Below are positions 30,789-39,261 of a DNA stretch of 64,000 nt, piece by piece; the stretch's first letter is position 1, and each line of letters opens with the position of its first letter. This DNA comes from Bradyrhizobium sp. 4 (GTDB lineage Bacteria > Pseudomonadota > Alphaproteobacteria > Rhizobiales > Xanthobacteraceae). Under the pieces are notes generated by a model. It searched no databases. It was not told the origin of the DNA and saw nothing but the letters and a program-made list of their open reading frames with translations. The DNA is taken from assembly GCF_023100905.1 (NCBI RefSeq), contig NZ_CP064686.1, forward strand, positions 1,240,001 through 1,304,000, written 5' to 3'. The translations under genes and the position numbers were made by a program.

Positions 30789-32531
30789 ATGATAGACGAT
30801 CCCATTGGCCTTTCAATTGTTCAAAAGCAGCTTGATCACATCGCGCGACAGATGGGATGGGCAATGATGCGCACGGCTCGGAGCCCGATATTCAGCCAGT
30901 CGCATGACTTCTCCTGCTTCATTTGCGGTGCTAATGGCGACGTCGTTTCGCAGGCTGACGGATTACCTATTCACACCGGCGGTGGCGCTTTTGCGGTCAG
31001 GGCCGTGCTCGAGAGTGTCGGACACGATTTCACGGAAGGCGACGTCTTCATTCTAAATGATCCCTACGAAGCCGGCGGCAATCACTTGCCTGATTATACG
31101 ATCATCCGACCCGTGTTTGTTCGGGGTGAGCTCGTTGCGTTTTGCTGCAATAGAGCCCATCAATCTGATATCGGAGGAGGTGCTGCTGGTACTTACAATT
31201 CTGCTGCAACCGAAATCTTTCATGAGGGCATTCGGCTGCCGGTGCTGAAGCTGATCGATGCCGGTGAGCTACGCCGAGATCTCTGGCGCCTACTTCTCTT
31301 GAATTCCCGCTGTCCTGATCTCCAGGATGGCGATTTGCGAGCAATGATCGGATCGACAGAAATTGGTGCTAGGCGCGCAGGCGACGTGTTGTCGTTGTTA
31401 CCGCAGGGGACCGCGCGCGATTTCCTTGAAGGTATTCTCGACTATGCCGAGCGGCTCATTCTCGACGAAATTGCTAACCTGCGTTGCGGGGTCTATGAAG
31501 GGGATGACGAGAGCGACAACGACTGTTTTGGGCGCGCCGATATTCGAGTTCGAGTTCGCATTGTGGTATCCAAAGGCGGTCTTCACGTCGATTTTACCGG
31601 AACTTCGCCCCAGATCATGGGCTACAAGAATTCCTCGATCGCCAATACCTACTCCAGTGTCTATCTCGCGTTAGTCGCGTTTCTGGCTCCGCACCTGCCT
31701 AAAAACCGGGGCACTTTCCGTCCGATCACAGTGCATGCGCCGGAAGGAACCCTCGTCAACGCTCGGTCGCCCGCACCGATGACGATGAATACGATATTTC
31801 CCGCAACCAATATCATTCATGCGTGTTGGAAGGCACTGGCAGCATGTGATCCAAAGCGAGCATGCGCTGGCTGGGGAAAGCTGCTGCATTGTGTGACGTC
31901 TGGCCGCGCCTCTACCGGAGAAGCTTTCGTGCTTTATCATGGGCATGGGTTACCTTCGGCGGGAGCTGTTCGCGGCCGGGATGGCTTTCCCATAATGGGA
32001 ATACTGCCAACGCTATGCGGATCGCGTTTGGCAAACGTCGAGGCTTACGAACAGCTCTATCCCATAACTATTCAAAAACATGAGATGCGCTGTGACGGCG
32101 AAGGCGCCGGCGAATTTCGCGGCGGTCCCGGTATTGATTATGTCGCGGACATTGAAGTGACCGCCGAATATTCGTTTCGGGGTGAAGGAGCGCATGGACT
32201 CACCGCCTTCGGAGTCAATGGTGGCTCGGCGGGTCAATCGGGTTCAATAACGCTCGCCTCAGCGCATGGCGTAAGCTTCGATATCCCGCAATATGGGGTT
32301 CGCAACCTACCGCCGCTTCGCATCATCATTTCCTCTCCAGGCGGCGGAGGATTCGGCGATCCAAGGCAACGCGACCCAGAGACTGTTCTTCGTGATGTTC
32401 GCGGCGAGATTGTGAGTCCCGGCAGGGCGCGAGATGTCTATGGCGTGGTTCTCACTGCCGATCTCCTTCATGTCGACTTCAACCAGACGGACGTATTGCG
32501 CTCACGCTATAAAGCGAAAAGTGGCGCATAG
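30789..32531 (+). CDS. hyuB: Hydantoinase/oxoprolinase family protein, subunit B
   Basis: HyuB-family protein of 580 residues, the partner subunit of HyuA. It begins IVQKQLDHIARQMGWAMMRT and shows SHDFSCFICGANGDVVSQ, GDVFILNDPYEAGGNHLPDY, VAFCCNRAHQSDIGGGAAGT and the C-terminal SSPGGGGFGDPRQRDPE, all family hallmarks, including the ND-P-Y and H-x-x-DIGG metal/substrate segments. GGAG at 30779 lies inside the end of hyuA, so the two are translationally coupled. No frameshift is seen. In 32532-32894 there is no gene. Confidence 0.93.
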   Translation: MIDDPIGLSIVQKQLDHIARQMGWAMMRTARSPIFSQSHDFSCFICGANGDVVSQADGLPIHTGGGAFAVRAVLESVGHDFTEGDVFILNDPYEAGGNHLPDYTIIRPVFVRGELVAFCCNRAHQSDIGGGAAGTYNSAATEIFHEGIRLPVLKLIDAGELRRDLWRLLLLNSRCPDLQDGDLRAMIGSTEIGARRAGDVLSLLPQGTARDFLEGILDYAERLILDEIANLRCGVYEGDDESDNDCFGRADIRVRVRIVVSKGGLHVDFTGTSPQIMGYKNSSIANTYSSVYLALVAFLAPHLPKNRGTFRPITVHAPEGTLVNARSPAPMTMNTIFPATNIIHACWKALAACDPKRACAGWGKLLHCVTSGRASTGEAFVLYHGHGLPSAGAVRGRDGFPIMGILPTLCGSRLANVEAYEQLYPITIQKHEMRCDGEGAGEFRGGPGIDYVADIEVTAEYSFRGEGAHGLTAFGVNGGSAGQSGSITLASAHGVSFDIPQYGVRNLPPLRIIISSPGGGGFGDPRQRDPETVLRDVRGEIVSPGRARDVYGVVLTADLLHVDFNQTDVLRSRYKAKSGA

Positions 32532-32894
32532 CGCGAGAGCTTGCGGACATAGCGTCAAGGCGAATTTACTCTTTCCGCAAAGGTCCGTCTTGGTCACAGA
32601 TATTGAACGGCACATATCAACTTGCGATTGTGGCGGTCGTCTCGTTCGGTTCGTGCTTTAGGTCTGGCACGCTGTGCGGGCCATGGACATAACAGGTGAT
32701 ATTTGGCCATGCTGATGTTCTGGCTGTAGCATCTGTCGTTCTCATGATCAGATGTTGACATGTGGGATTAGCGCAGAGATCCGGTCTAGGGTCGTTGCGA
32801 GGTCAATGACCTGGAGACCTTACAGACGTGTGATGTTCTCAGTGTTTGACGCACAACGCCGCGGGCGGAAAGACCTCTGCGACACGTAAAACTA

Positions 32895-33687
32895 GGGTTT
32901 ATTGGGATTCAGGATTTTCATCCGGGCTCGGTCGTGATTCGAGCTTGGGATGGACCGTTTCGTTTTGACTGAGGTCCAGAGGCGAAGATGGAGCCGCTTT
33001 GTCTTGGCAAGCCGGGTGACTCCGGCCGCCGCGGCAAGGATAACCGACTATTCGTCGAGGCCGTGCTGTGGACTGGCCGAAGCCGCCCTCGCTCGGTCAC
33101 TGGAACAGTGTCTTAACGCGCTTCCGCGACCGGGTAAAGGTGGATATCTGGAAGCGGCTGTTCAACGCCGTCTCCGTGGATCCCGACATGGAATACGCCA
33201 TGGTCGACGCCGCATCGTCAAGTCCATCGCTACGGACAGGCGCAAAAGGGGGACGCAAAGCCAGGCAATCGGCCGCTCGAAGCGCGGCATGACCACCAAA
33301 ATCCTGGCGCTCACTGATGCGCTAGGCAATCTCGTGCGCTTCGTGCTGCTGCCCGGACAGCGCTTCGACACGGTGGGCGTGCAGCCACTCATCGAGGAAT
33401 TGGCCTTCGACGCGCTGATCGCCGACGATGCGTGCGACAGCAACGCCATCACCGCCGAACTCGACGCGCGCGGCGCCCAAGGCCATCATCTCCCAGCATC
33501 CGCGTCGAGCAAAGCCTCTCGCCATCGACAAGGAGATGTACAAATGGCGGCATCTCATCGAGAACTTCTTAGGCAAGCTCAAGCAATTCAAGCGCATCGC
33601 ATGCGCGCCGACAAGACCGACCAGAGCTTCGCCTGTGATCAATCTAGCCGCGGCCGTGATAAATTCCAGATGAATCCCAATAGACCC
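32895..33687 (+). mobile_element. IS5-family (IS427-like) element with decayed transposase
   Basis: The inverted ends are GGGTTTATTGGGATTCA at the left and the complement of GGGTCTATTGGGATTCA at the right (one mismatch). The element is ~793 bp. It is a different IS427-type subgroup from that at 1361-2196. Confidence 0.8.
32950..33673 (+). pseudogene. IS5-family transposase, multiply frameshifted
   Basis: It starts MDRFVLTEVQRRRW. Correctly framed pieces include SLGHWNSVLTRFRDRVKVDI, WKRLFNAVSVDPDMEYAMVD, GMTTKILALTDALGNLVRFV, ALIADDACDSNAI and YKWRHLIENFLGKLKQFKRI. At least four frame changes and base losses mean no functional product. Confidence 0.85.
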
Positions 33688-34082
33688 TGGGTCGAGATAG
33701 CGGGCGAGGGGATCACAGTGTGATGATCGCAAAAATACCTGCGAGACCGCCGCGCGTGTCGACGTTCTCAAAGGGTACCGAAACGCAGTCGCAGACTTCT
33801 GATTCTCACTTTCCTGGCGGCATGTAGCTTGAGCTGATGCTAGTGTTTTCAAGTGCTCGGGCCGTTCATGGATGTTTGGACCCTTGGTACCGGCTTTAAC
33901 GCGTCCAACATAGGACGTCACTTCGTGCTCCTCGTAGCGGACGGCGCTACGCGACGCTCTTATCCTACGTGATTTGATAGCTGCCCGGTCGACCTAACCA
34001 GTAGTAGTTTGCTTGGACGAGGTGGCTTGACCAATCGGAATGGTTCGGTCCGTGCTCTCGGCAGACCACGATGGAGAATGAA
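33688..34082. other. Intergenic region upstream of the oxoamine synthase gene
   Basis: No gene is seen. An inverted GC-rich segment near 33945 (GCGGACGGCGCTACGCGACG) is the only structure noticed. The 18-bp motif found upstream of the three minus-strand CoA genes is absent here. Confidence 0.4.
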
Positions 34083-35360
34083 ATGCAGCAAGGGACCGCT
34101 CTACCCGATGATGGTCGCCCGACCCAGCACTTTCGCAACACTGCCTATGTCATCGACGAGAGCAGGCCGTATTTCGATGCCGCTTACGCGGCTGGTCTCA
34201 TGGGTGTCTACGGGCGTTCCACGAGCGGACGTAGCTTCGCTTTGGGCGCGGGTCCAGTTGAGAATCGAGCCCGCATAATCGATTTCGTGCGATGCTCCTA
34301 TCTTGGCCTCGACAATCATCCGATGGTCATCGCTGGTGCGATCGATGCGATCGAGGCGCATCGATCGTTGCACTGGTCCTGCGCACGCACGCGCCTCAAT
34401 TTTGATCATCTGGCGGAGCTTGAAGCAACGCTGTCGGAGATGTTCCGTGCACGCGTGATCGCCTTTTCCACGGTTATGCTCGCCAACCTGGGTGCAATGC
34501 CCCTCCTTGCATCCGGCCAACTAACGGGCGGACAAAAGCCGCTCGTTGTGTTCGATAGGATTGCGCACATCTCGCTTGCTTATCACAAGCCGGCGGTCGC
34601 TGATGAAGCGCGGCTGGAAACGATTGCGCACAACGACCTTGACTCTCTTGAACGGTTGTGCCGTGACCATCCGGTGGTCGCCTATGTCTGCGATGGCGTC
34701 TATTCCATGGGCGGGAATGCTCCTGTGAACGAACTGCGTCAGCTCCAGGAACGTTATGGGCTCTTCCTCTACATCGACGATGCTCACGGGATATCGCTAT
34801 TCGGGCACCAAGGCGAAGGATTTGCTCGTTCTCAGTTCCCGCAACTACTAGGCGACCGCACGATCATAGCAGCTTCGCTCGCAAAGGGATTCGGCGCATC
34901 TGGTGGAATGCTGATGCTCGGAACGGCTGATCATGAAGATCTGTTTCGGCGGTACTCCATTCCCTACGCGTTTTCGGTTCCACCCAATCTCGCTGCCGTC
35001 GGCGCGGCGCTTGGCTCGTGCAAGGTTCACCGTTCGGCAGAACTTGGCGAACGGCAGATGCGGTTGGCGAGACGGATTGAAGCCTTTGATCGTCGCGTGG
35101 CTACCGCCGAGCAAGGAAATTCATTTCCGATCAGGATGATCGCAACGGGATCGGAGGCTAGGGCGATTGCTATTGCACGAGAGCTTCTCGATGCTGGTTT
35201 CTACACGCTAGTAACATTCTTCCCGACCGTCGCGCGAGGTAGGGCTGGGATTCGGGTGTGCATTACGGCCGATCATGAATTCAGCGACATAGACCGGCTC
35301 TGCGACTGCATTTTGGAAAAAGCGGGCGGCACATACGGCCGATCTTTTGACCTTACGTGA
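34083..35360 (+). CDS. Alpha-oxoamine synthase family PLP enzyme
   Basis: This 425-residue fold-type I PLP enzyme resembles 8-amino-7-oxononanoate synthase, serine palmitoyltransferase and CqsA, which condense an acyl-CoA with an amino acid and lose CO2. Key segments are IDFVRCSYLGLDNHP, FDRIAHISL, YVCDGVYSMGGNAP, LYIDDAHGISLFG (PLP-binding Asp and His) and ASLAKGFGASGGM (Schiff-base Lys). ATG 34083 is preferred because GGAG at 34073 sits six bases ahead; ATG 34071 is possible. It lies between hyuAB and an SDR. An acyl-CoA from the neighbouring ligase or Ccr could be its substrate, which is inference. It does not have the usual bioF context. Confidence 0.87.
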   Translation: MQQGTALPDDGRPTQHFRNTAYVIDESRPYFDAAYAAGLMGVYGRSTSGRSFALGAGPVENRARIIDFVRCSYLGLDNHPMVIAGAIDAIEAHRSLHWSCARTRLNFDHLAELEATLSEMFRARVIAFSTVMLANLGAMPLLASGQLTGGQKPLVVFDRIAHISLAYHKPAVADEARLETIAHNDLDSLERLCRDHPVVAYVCDGVYSMGGNAPVNELRQLQERYGLFLYIDDAHGISLFGHQGEGFARSQFPQLLGDRTIIAASLAKGFGASGGMLMLGTADHEDLFRRYSIPYAFSVPPNLAAVGAALGSCKVHRSAELGERQMRLARRIEAFDRRVATAEQGNSFPIRMIATGSEARAIAIARELLDAGFYTLVTFFPTVARGRAGIRVCITADHEFSDIDRLCDCILEKAGGTYGRSFDLT

Positions 35361-35444
35361 TTGCCAGTGGACGAGTTCCTGGTGCTGGTGTGAGGGCGAA
35401 TACGAGTAGGAAACGTTTGAGGCAATGCTGGAGAGAGTGCATCT

Positions 35445-35468
35445 TGAAACGAGCGTTTCATTTTGTTT
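35445..35468 (+). terminator. Terminator-like hairpin
   Basis: TGAAAC / GTTTCA with a GAGC loop is followed by TTTTGTTT. It lies 85 bp downstream of the oxoamine synthase stop. The stem is short, so efficiency is doubtful. Confidence 0.45.
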
Positions 35469-35499
35469 GGTTAACACCTTGAGAATGCTTTCGTTAACC
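35469..35499. promoter_or_regulatory. Dyad GGTTAAC-N17-GTTAACC
   Basis: A perfect 7-bp inverted repeat with a 17-bp spacer, about 90 bp upstream of the SDR start. Size and symmetry fit an operator. The spacer contains ACCTTGAGAATG, reminiscent of a shortened form of the tandem motif seen upstream of the acyl-CoA genes. No regulator can be assigned. Confidence 0.4.
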
Positions 35500-35585
35500 G
35501 AAGATGCAACGACAATTCTCTGGAGACGCGTCGTGCCGCGCTCGCTAACCTGGCAGGGTTGTGCGATGATGACTGTTTGACGATT

Positions 35586-36374
35586 ATGCCAGAATTGATG
35601 GAGCCTAATGTCCGAAGCAATCCGTGCGTTGCCCTCGTAACCGGCGGAGCGCGTGGGATTGGACTCGCAATAGTACGCCGGTTTTTGGCCGACGGATATT
35701 ATGTCGCTTTTGTAGCTAGAACAGCCAAGCATGTCGAGCAAGCGCTTGATACTCTTCGTTGCTCCAAGGAGCGGGTCTATGGCGACGGGATCGACGTAAC
35801 CCGACAAGATGAGTTGGCGGGCTTCATCGGTCGGATTGGAGCACGCTGGGGTGACGTTGCGATTTTGGTCAACAATGCGGGAATGTCCCCGAAGCGGATG
35901 GATCCGGAGTCACCTTGGCTGTCGCAGACATCGCTTGAGGAATGGGTGCGGGTCGTTGATGTCAATCTCAGTGGGCCGTTTATTCTTACGCGGCTCCTTG
36001 CGCCAACCATGATTGCGAACGGCTATGGACGCATCATCAATGTCGGATCGCTTGCGGGACGCACAATGCCGTTGATTGCGGGGCCGCATTATGCCGCGTC
36101 GAAGGCAGGACTCATCGGATTAACGCGCGCTGCGGCGCGAGACCTCGCTCCACACGGCATTACGGTCAATTGCATTTCACCTGGGCGAATTCTTAGCGAT
36201 CTGACTGGGCCATCCGACGCCACGGTCAACCGTACCGCCCTGAACCGGATTCCAGTCGGCCGCTTGGGAACGCCTGAAGAGGTGGCACACGTCGCAGCTT
36301 TTCTCGCCTCACCGCTGGCGGGCTTTATCACGGGCGCAACCATCGACATCACGGGGGGCGAGTTTGCAGCCTAG
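35586..36374 (+). CDS. Short-chain dehydrogenase/reductase (FabG-like)
   Basis: Classical SDR of ~262 residues, NAD(P)H-dependent, probably reducing a 3-oxoacyl thioester or similar ketone. The cofactor motif is TGGARGIG; VLVNNAGMSP follows. The catalytic Ser is in INVGSLAGR and the Tyr/Lys pair in HYAASKAGLIGLTRAAARDL. It ends in FITGATIDITGGEFAA, the typical FabG C-terminus. The start is uncertain: ATG 35586, ATG 35598 and TTG 35559 are in frame and none has a strong Shine-Dalgarno sequence. It is separated from the upstream PLP-enzyme gene by a terminator-like hairpin and a dyad. Confidence 0.9.
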   Translation: MPELMEPNVRSNPCVALVTGGARGIGLAIVRRFLADGYYVAFVARTAKHVEQALDTLRCSKERVYGDGIDVTRQDELAGFIGRIGARWGDVAILVNNAGMSPKRMDPESPWLSQTSLEEWVRVVDVNLSGPFILTRLLAPTMIANGYGRIINVGSLAGRTMPLIAGPHYAASKAGLIGLTRAAARDLAPHGITVNCISPGRILSDLTGPSDATVNRTALNRIPVGRLGTPEEVAHVAAFLASPLAGFITGATIDITGGEFAA

Positions 36375-36698
36375 GTCGCCCCTGATCGCGTGTTTGCGGG
36401 AAAAGCTGGCGTGGCGCTTGAATATGAGAGGAGAGCGATTGAAGCGGGGTCGGGGCAGCTAATGAGTCGATTACGCACGAGCTACGTGTGTCGCAGTGCA
36501 GCAGTTCGCCCCCATTTGCGGCACGCGGCGCGGCTCGATTTGGATGTGGTCCTTGCGAGGGGAGATGCCTGGTTTTGTCAATCGTCATAGGAGCGCGCCC
36601 GCCGTCACTGACAGGCCAACATCTATCACGTGATAAGCCGTGTCGCCCACGTGGTGGCCGTCTTGCATGGCGTAGTAATAGTTCTTGGAAGGATTGGA
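36375..36698. other. Intergenic region upstream of the CoA-transferase gene
   Basis: No gene is seen. ACATCTAT at 36619-36626 matches the left half of the tandem motif found upstream of three other CoA genes, but the right half is poor and no second copy lies 33 bp away. GGAAGGA at 36687-36693 is the ribosome-binding site of the next gene. Confidence 0.4.
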
Positions 36699-39140
36699 AT
36701 GGCCGAGAGAATAAAGGCTTCGTTTGAGGTGTTATCGCATCTGCGGGTGATCGAGATCGGTAGCTCGGCCGCAACCAGCTATTGCGCCCGGTTGTTTGCA
36801 GACTTTGGTGCCGATGTTCAGAAGATCGAGCCGACAGCAGGTGATCCACTTCGTCGCAGCGCGCCATTTACGCCAAACGGCCAGAGCGCGTGGTTCGCGT
36901 TCCTAAACTTTAACAAATCAAGTATTATCATCGATGCCGCCGAACCAGATGCAATCACACGACTGACGGCATTGATCGAGGATTGCGACATTCTGATCGA
37001 TGGCCGTCATGTCGACCCTGCGGATTGCCCGTCGGTTGATATTGCCGGGATCCGCCAGCGACGTTGCAGGTTGATCTATGTCGAAACGAGCTGGTTTGGC
37101 CGAGAGGGGCCTTATGCAGAATGCGCGGCAACCGATTCAACCGTCCGTGCGCTCGCTGGGCTCGTCAAGCTGGTTGGACCGGTCGAGGGCCCGCCATTCC
37201 ACGCACCCGACTTCCAAACGGGTATCCTCGCGGGCCTGTGGGGCTTCATCGCCGCGGCTTCCTCGGCAGTCGCGCGAATGCAGTGCGGAGCAGGGCGGTC
37301 GTGGTCGCTCAGTATTTTTGAATCCTGCCTCACTCTTACTGACTATCTTATGTTCGAGGCGTTTGCGCGCGGTGACGTGATGCGCAGGATTGGCATTAAT
37401 CGCTTCTGGCCTGGCTTTCCGTTGGGCATTTACGAAACCAAAGAAGGGCTGCTAGGGGTCACAACGGTGACGCCGGCACAATGGCGCGCATTCTGCGACA
37501 TGCTAGGTCTGTCGGAAATGCGTGATGATCCGGCTTTGCTCCTTGGCGAAGATCGTCTGCTACGCGCGGAGCAGATCGAGCGAGAGTTCATGCCGAGGCT
37601 GAAGACGCAGACGGCTCAGGAGTGGTTTGCGGAGGGACTCAAGCGCAAAATACCGATCGTGCTGGTCCCCACGATCTCCGATCTGCTCGTCGACGCGGAG
37701 AAGAGCGCACGCGGCGCGATCGTGCCTGTCTTGATTGGCGAAGAAAAGGCCCTGGCGCCAGGCTCGATGCAGCGTCTGACATTGACGCCGCCGCGCCGGG
37801 GTGGGAGAGTCCCAGCTCCCGGCTACCAGCAGGCTTCCCTGAGTACCAGACGGCGCATGAGCGGCAACGCGTCAGCATCGTTCGGTTCCGTCGCCCAGCC
37901 GTTGGAGGGAGTTCGTGTTATCGATTTCTCGATGGGTTGGGCGGGGCCCCTCTGTACACGTACGCTGGCTGATCTCGGTGCGGACGTCATCAAGATCGAG
38001 GCCATCCAGTATCCGGATTGGTGGCGCGGAGTTGATCGAAGGCCGACCTATGTCAACTGCCAGATGTACGAAAAGACGCTGCGATTCTGCGTTATGAACC
38101 GCAACAAGCGCGGTATCACACTCGACCTGACGCGGCCGCAAGGCGTGGCGCTTGCCAAACGGCTTGTGGCTGGCGCCGATATCGTCGTTAGCAATTATAC
38201 GGTCGATGTACTGCCGAAGCTCGGGCTTGGTTACGACGTGCTCAAAGCGCTCAACCCTAGGCTCGTCATGATGTCGATGTCAGCCTTTGGTGCGATCAGC
38301 GCTTATCGCACTTGTCGAGCCTACGGCTCGACTCTCGAGCAGGGCTCGGGCTTGCCGAGGGTGATCGGAAGCCCCGATGGTTCACCCGTGATGAGCCATA
38401 CTGCCTTTGGGGATCCTGTCGGAGGGTTGAACGGCTGCGCTGCAGCTCTGGTTGCCTTGCTTCATGCGCGCCAGACAGGGCAGGGACAATTCATTGATCT
38501 GGCGCAGATCGAATGCATGATGCCGTTCGCGGCACCATGGATCATCCTCCAATCGATCGGCGGTGTACCCAAAAAGTACGGTAATCGACATCCGCAGTTC
38601 GTGCCGCATGGCTGCTTTCGGTGCGCGGGCCAGGACAACTGGATCATGATCGCGGCAACGGACACCGACATGTGGCAGAGGCTTGCGCTGCTTATTGGTC
38701 GATCTGATTGGGCGGTCAACGTATCGTTGAAATCTGAAAAATCGCGCCGCTTGCTTGAGGATCCAATCGAGACCGCGATCGCAGCTTGGACTCTTACCCG
38801 CGATGCCGACGATGCTATGTCTGAATTGCAAACCGCAAAGATTGCCGCTGGCGTGGTCCGCCTGCCAATTGACCTATTCAACGATCGGCATTTAACGTCG
38901 CGCGCATTTCTGCAGGAGGTCGACCGCGCCTTCATCGGCTTGCATCCGCAGCCTTCTATGCCGATCCGCGAAGGTGCTGTGCCTTATGCGATCCGCACAG
39001 CCGCACCGACGCTGGGACAGCACAACGGAGAGATCCTTTCAGGACTCCTCGGCCTCTCCGACGCCGAGATCGCGTTGCTGGTGCGGCAGGGCATCATCGG
39101 TACGGCAATGCTCTCCGACGTGGAGCTAGAAAAAGCATAG
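36699..39140 (+). CDS. Tandem CaiB/BaiF-type (class III) CoA-transferase, fused
   Basis: This 813-residue protein contains two complete class III CoA-transferase domains. Domain 1 (~residues 10-380) has LRVIEIGSSAATSYCARLFA, DFGADVQKIEP, NFNKSSI and HAPDFQTGILAGLWG. Domain 2 (~400-800) has VRVIDFSMGWAGPLCTRTLA, DLGADVIKIEA, NRNKRGITLDL and HTAFGDPVGGLNG. Each retains an Asp in the position of the catalytic acyl-enzyme residue. Single-domain enzymes are ~400 residues and act as dimers; here both halves are covalently linked. ATG 36699 is preceded by GGAAGGA. It would move CoA between acids, a ligase-independent activation route beside the ATP-dependent ligase at 24820. Confidence 0.9.
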   Translation: MAERIKASFEVLSHLRVIEIGSSAATSYCARLFADFGADVQKIEPTAGDPLRRSAPFTPNGQSAWFAFLNFNKSSIIIDAAEPDAITRLTALIEDCDILIDGRHVDPADCPSVDIAGIRQRRCRLIYVETSWFGREGPYAECAATDSTVRALAGLVKLVGPVEGPPFHAPDFQTGILAGLWGFIAAASSAVARMQCGAGRSWSLSIFESCLTLTDYLMFEAFARGDVMRRIGINRFWPGFPLGIYETKEGLLGVTTVTPAQWRAFCDMLGLSEMRDDPALLLGEDRLLRAEQIEREFMPRLKTQTAQEWFAEGLKRKIPIVLVPTISDLLVDAEKSARGAIVPVLIGEEKALAPGSMQRLTLTPPRRGGRVPAPGYQQASLSTRRRMSGNASASFGSVAQPLEGVRVIDFSMGWAGPLCTRTLADLGADVIKIEAIQYPDWWRGVDRRPTYVNCQMYEKTLRFCVMNRNKRGITLDLTRPQGVALAKRLVAGADIVVSNYTVDVLPKLGLGYDVLKALNPRLVMMSMSAFGAISAYRTCRAYGSTLEQGSGLPRVIGSPDGSPVMSHTAFGDPVGGLNGCAAALVALLHARQTGQGQFIDLAQIECMMPFAAPWIILQSIGGVPKKYGNRHPQFVPHGCFRCAGQDNWIMIAATDTDMWQRLALLIGRSDWAVNVSLKSEKSRRLLEDPIETAIAAWTLTRDADDAMSELQTAKIAAGVVRLPIDLFNDRHLTSRAFLQEVDRAFIGLHPQPSMPIREGAVPYAIRTAAPTLGQHNGEILSGLLGLSDAEIALLVRQGIIGTAMLSDVELEKA

Positions 39141-39261
39141 CTGTGTCGTTAAGTTGAAGATCTAGCTAGGTTCAGGACGTGCCCCTCGAGCTTGGGGATT
39201 TGCTGATGGCGTAACGTTTGCGTCGGTAGCGGCACGGCTCAGCACAAAGTAGGCGTCGTCC

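Noticed and set aside
35549..35566. Possible sigma-54 promoter CTGGCAGGGTTGTGCG upstream of the SDR
   Set aside because: Spacing between the GG and GC elements is one base short of the required ten.
36619..36636. ACATCTAT followed by TGATAAG as a seventh tandem-motif site
   Set aside because: The AGA core is missing and there is no partner at 33 bp, so it was not counted.
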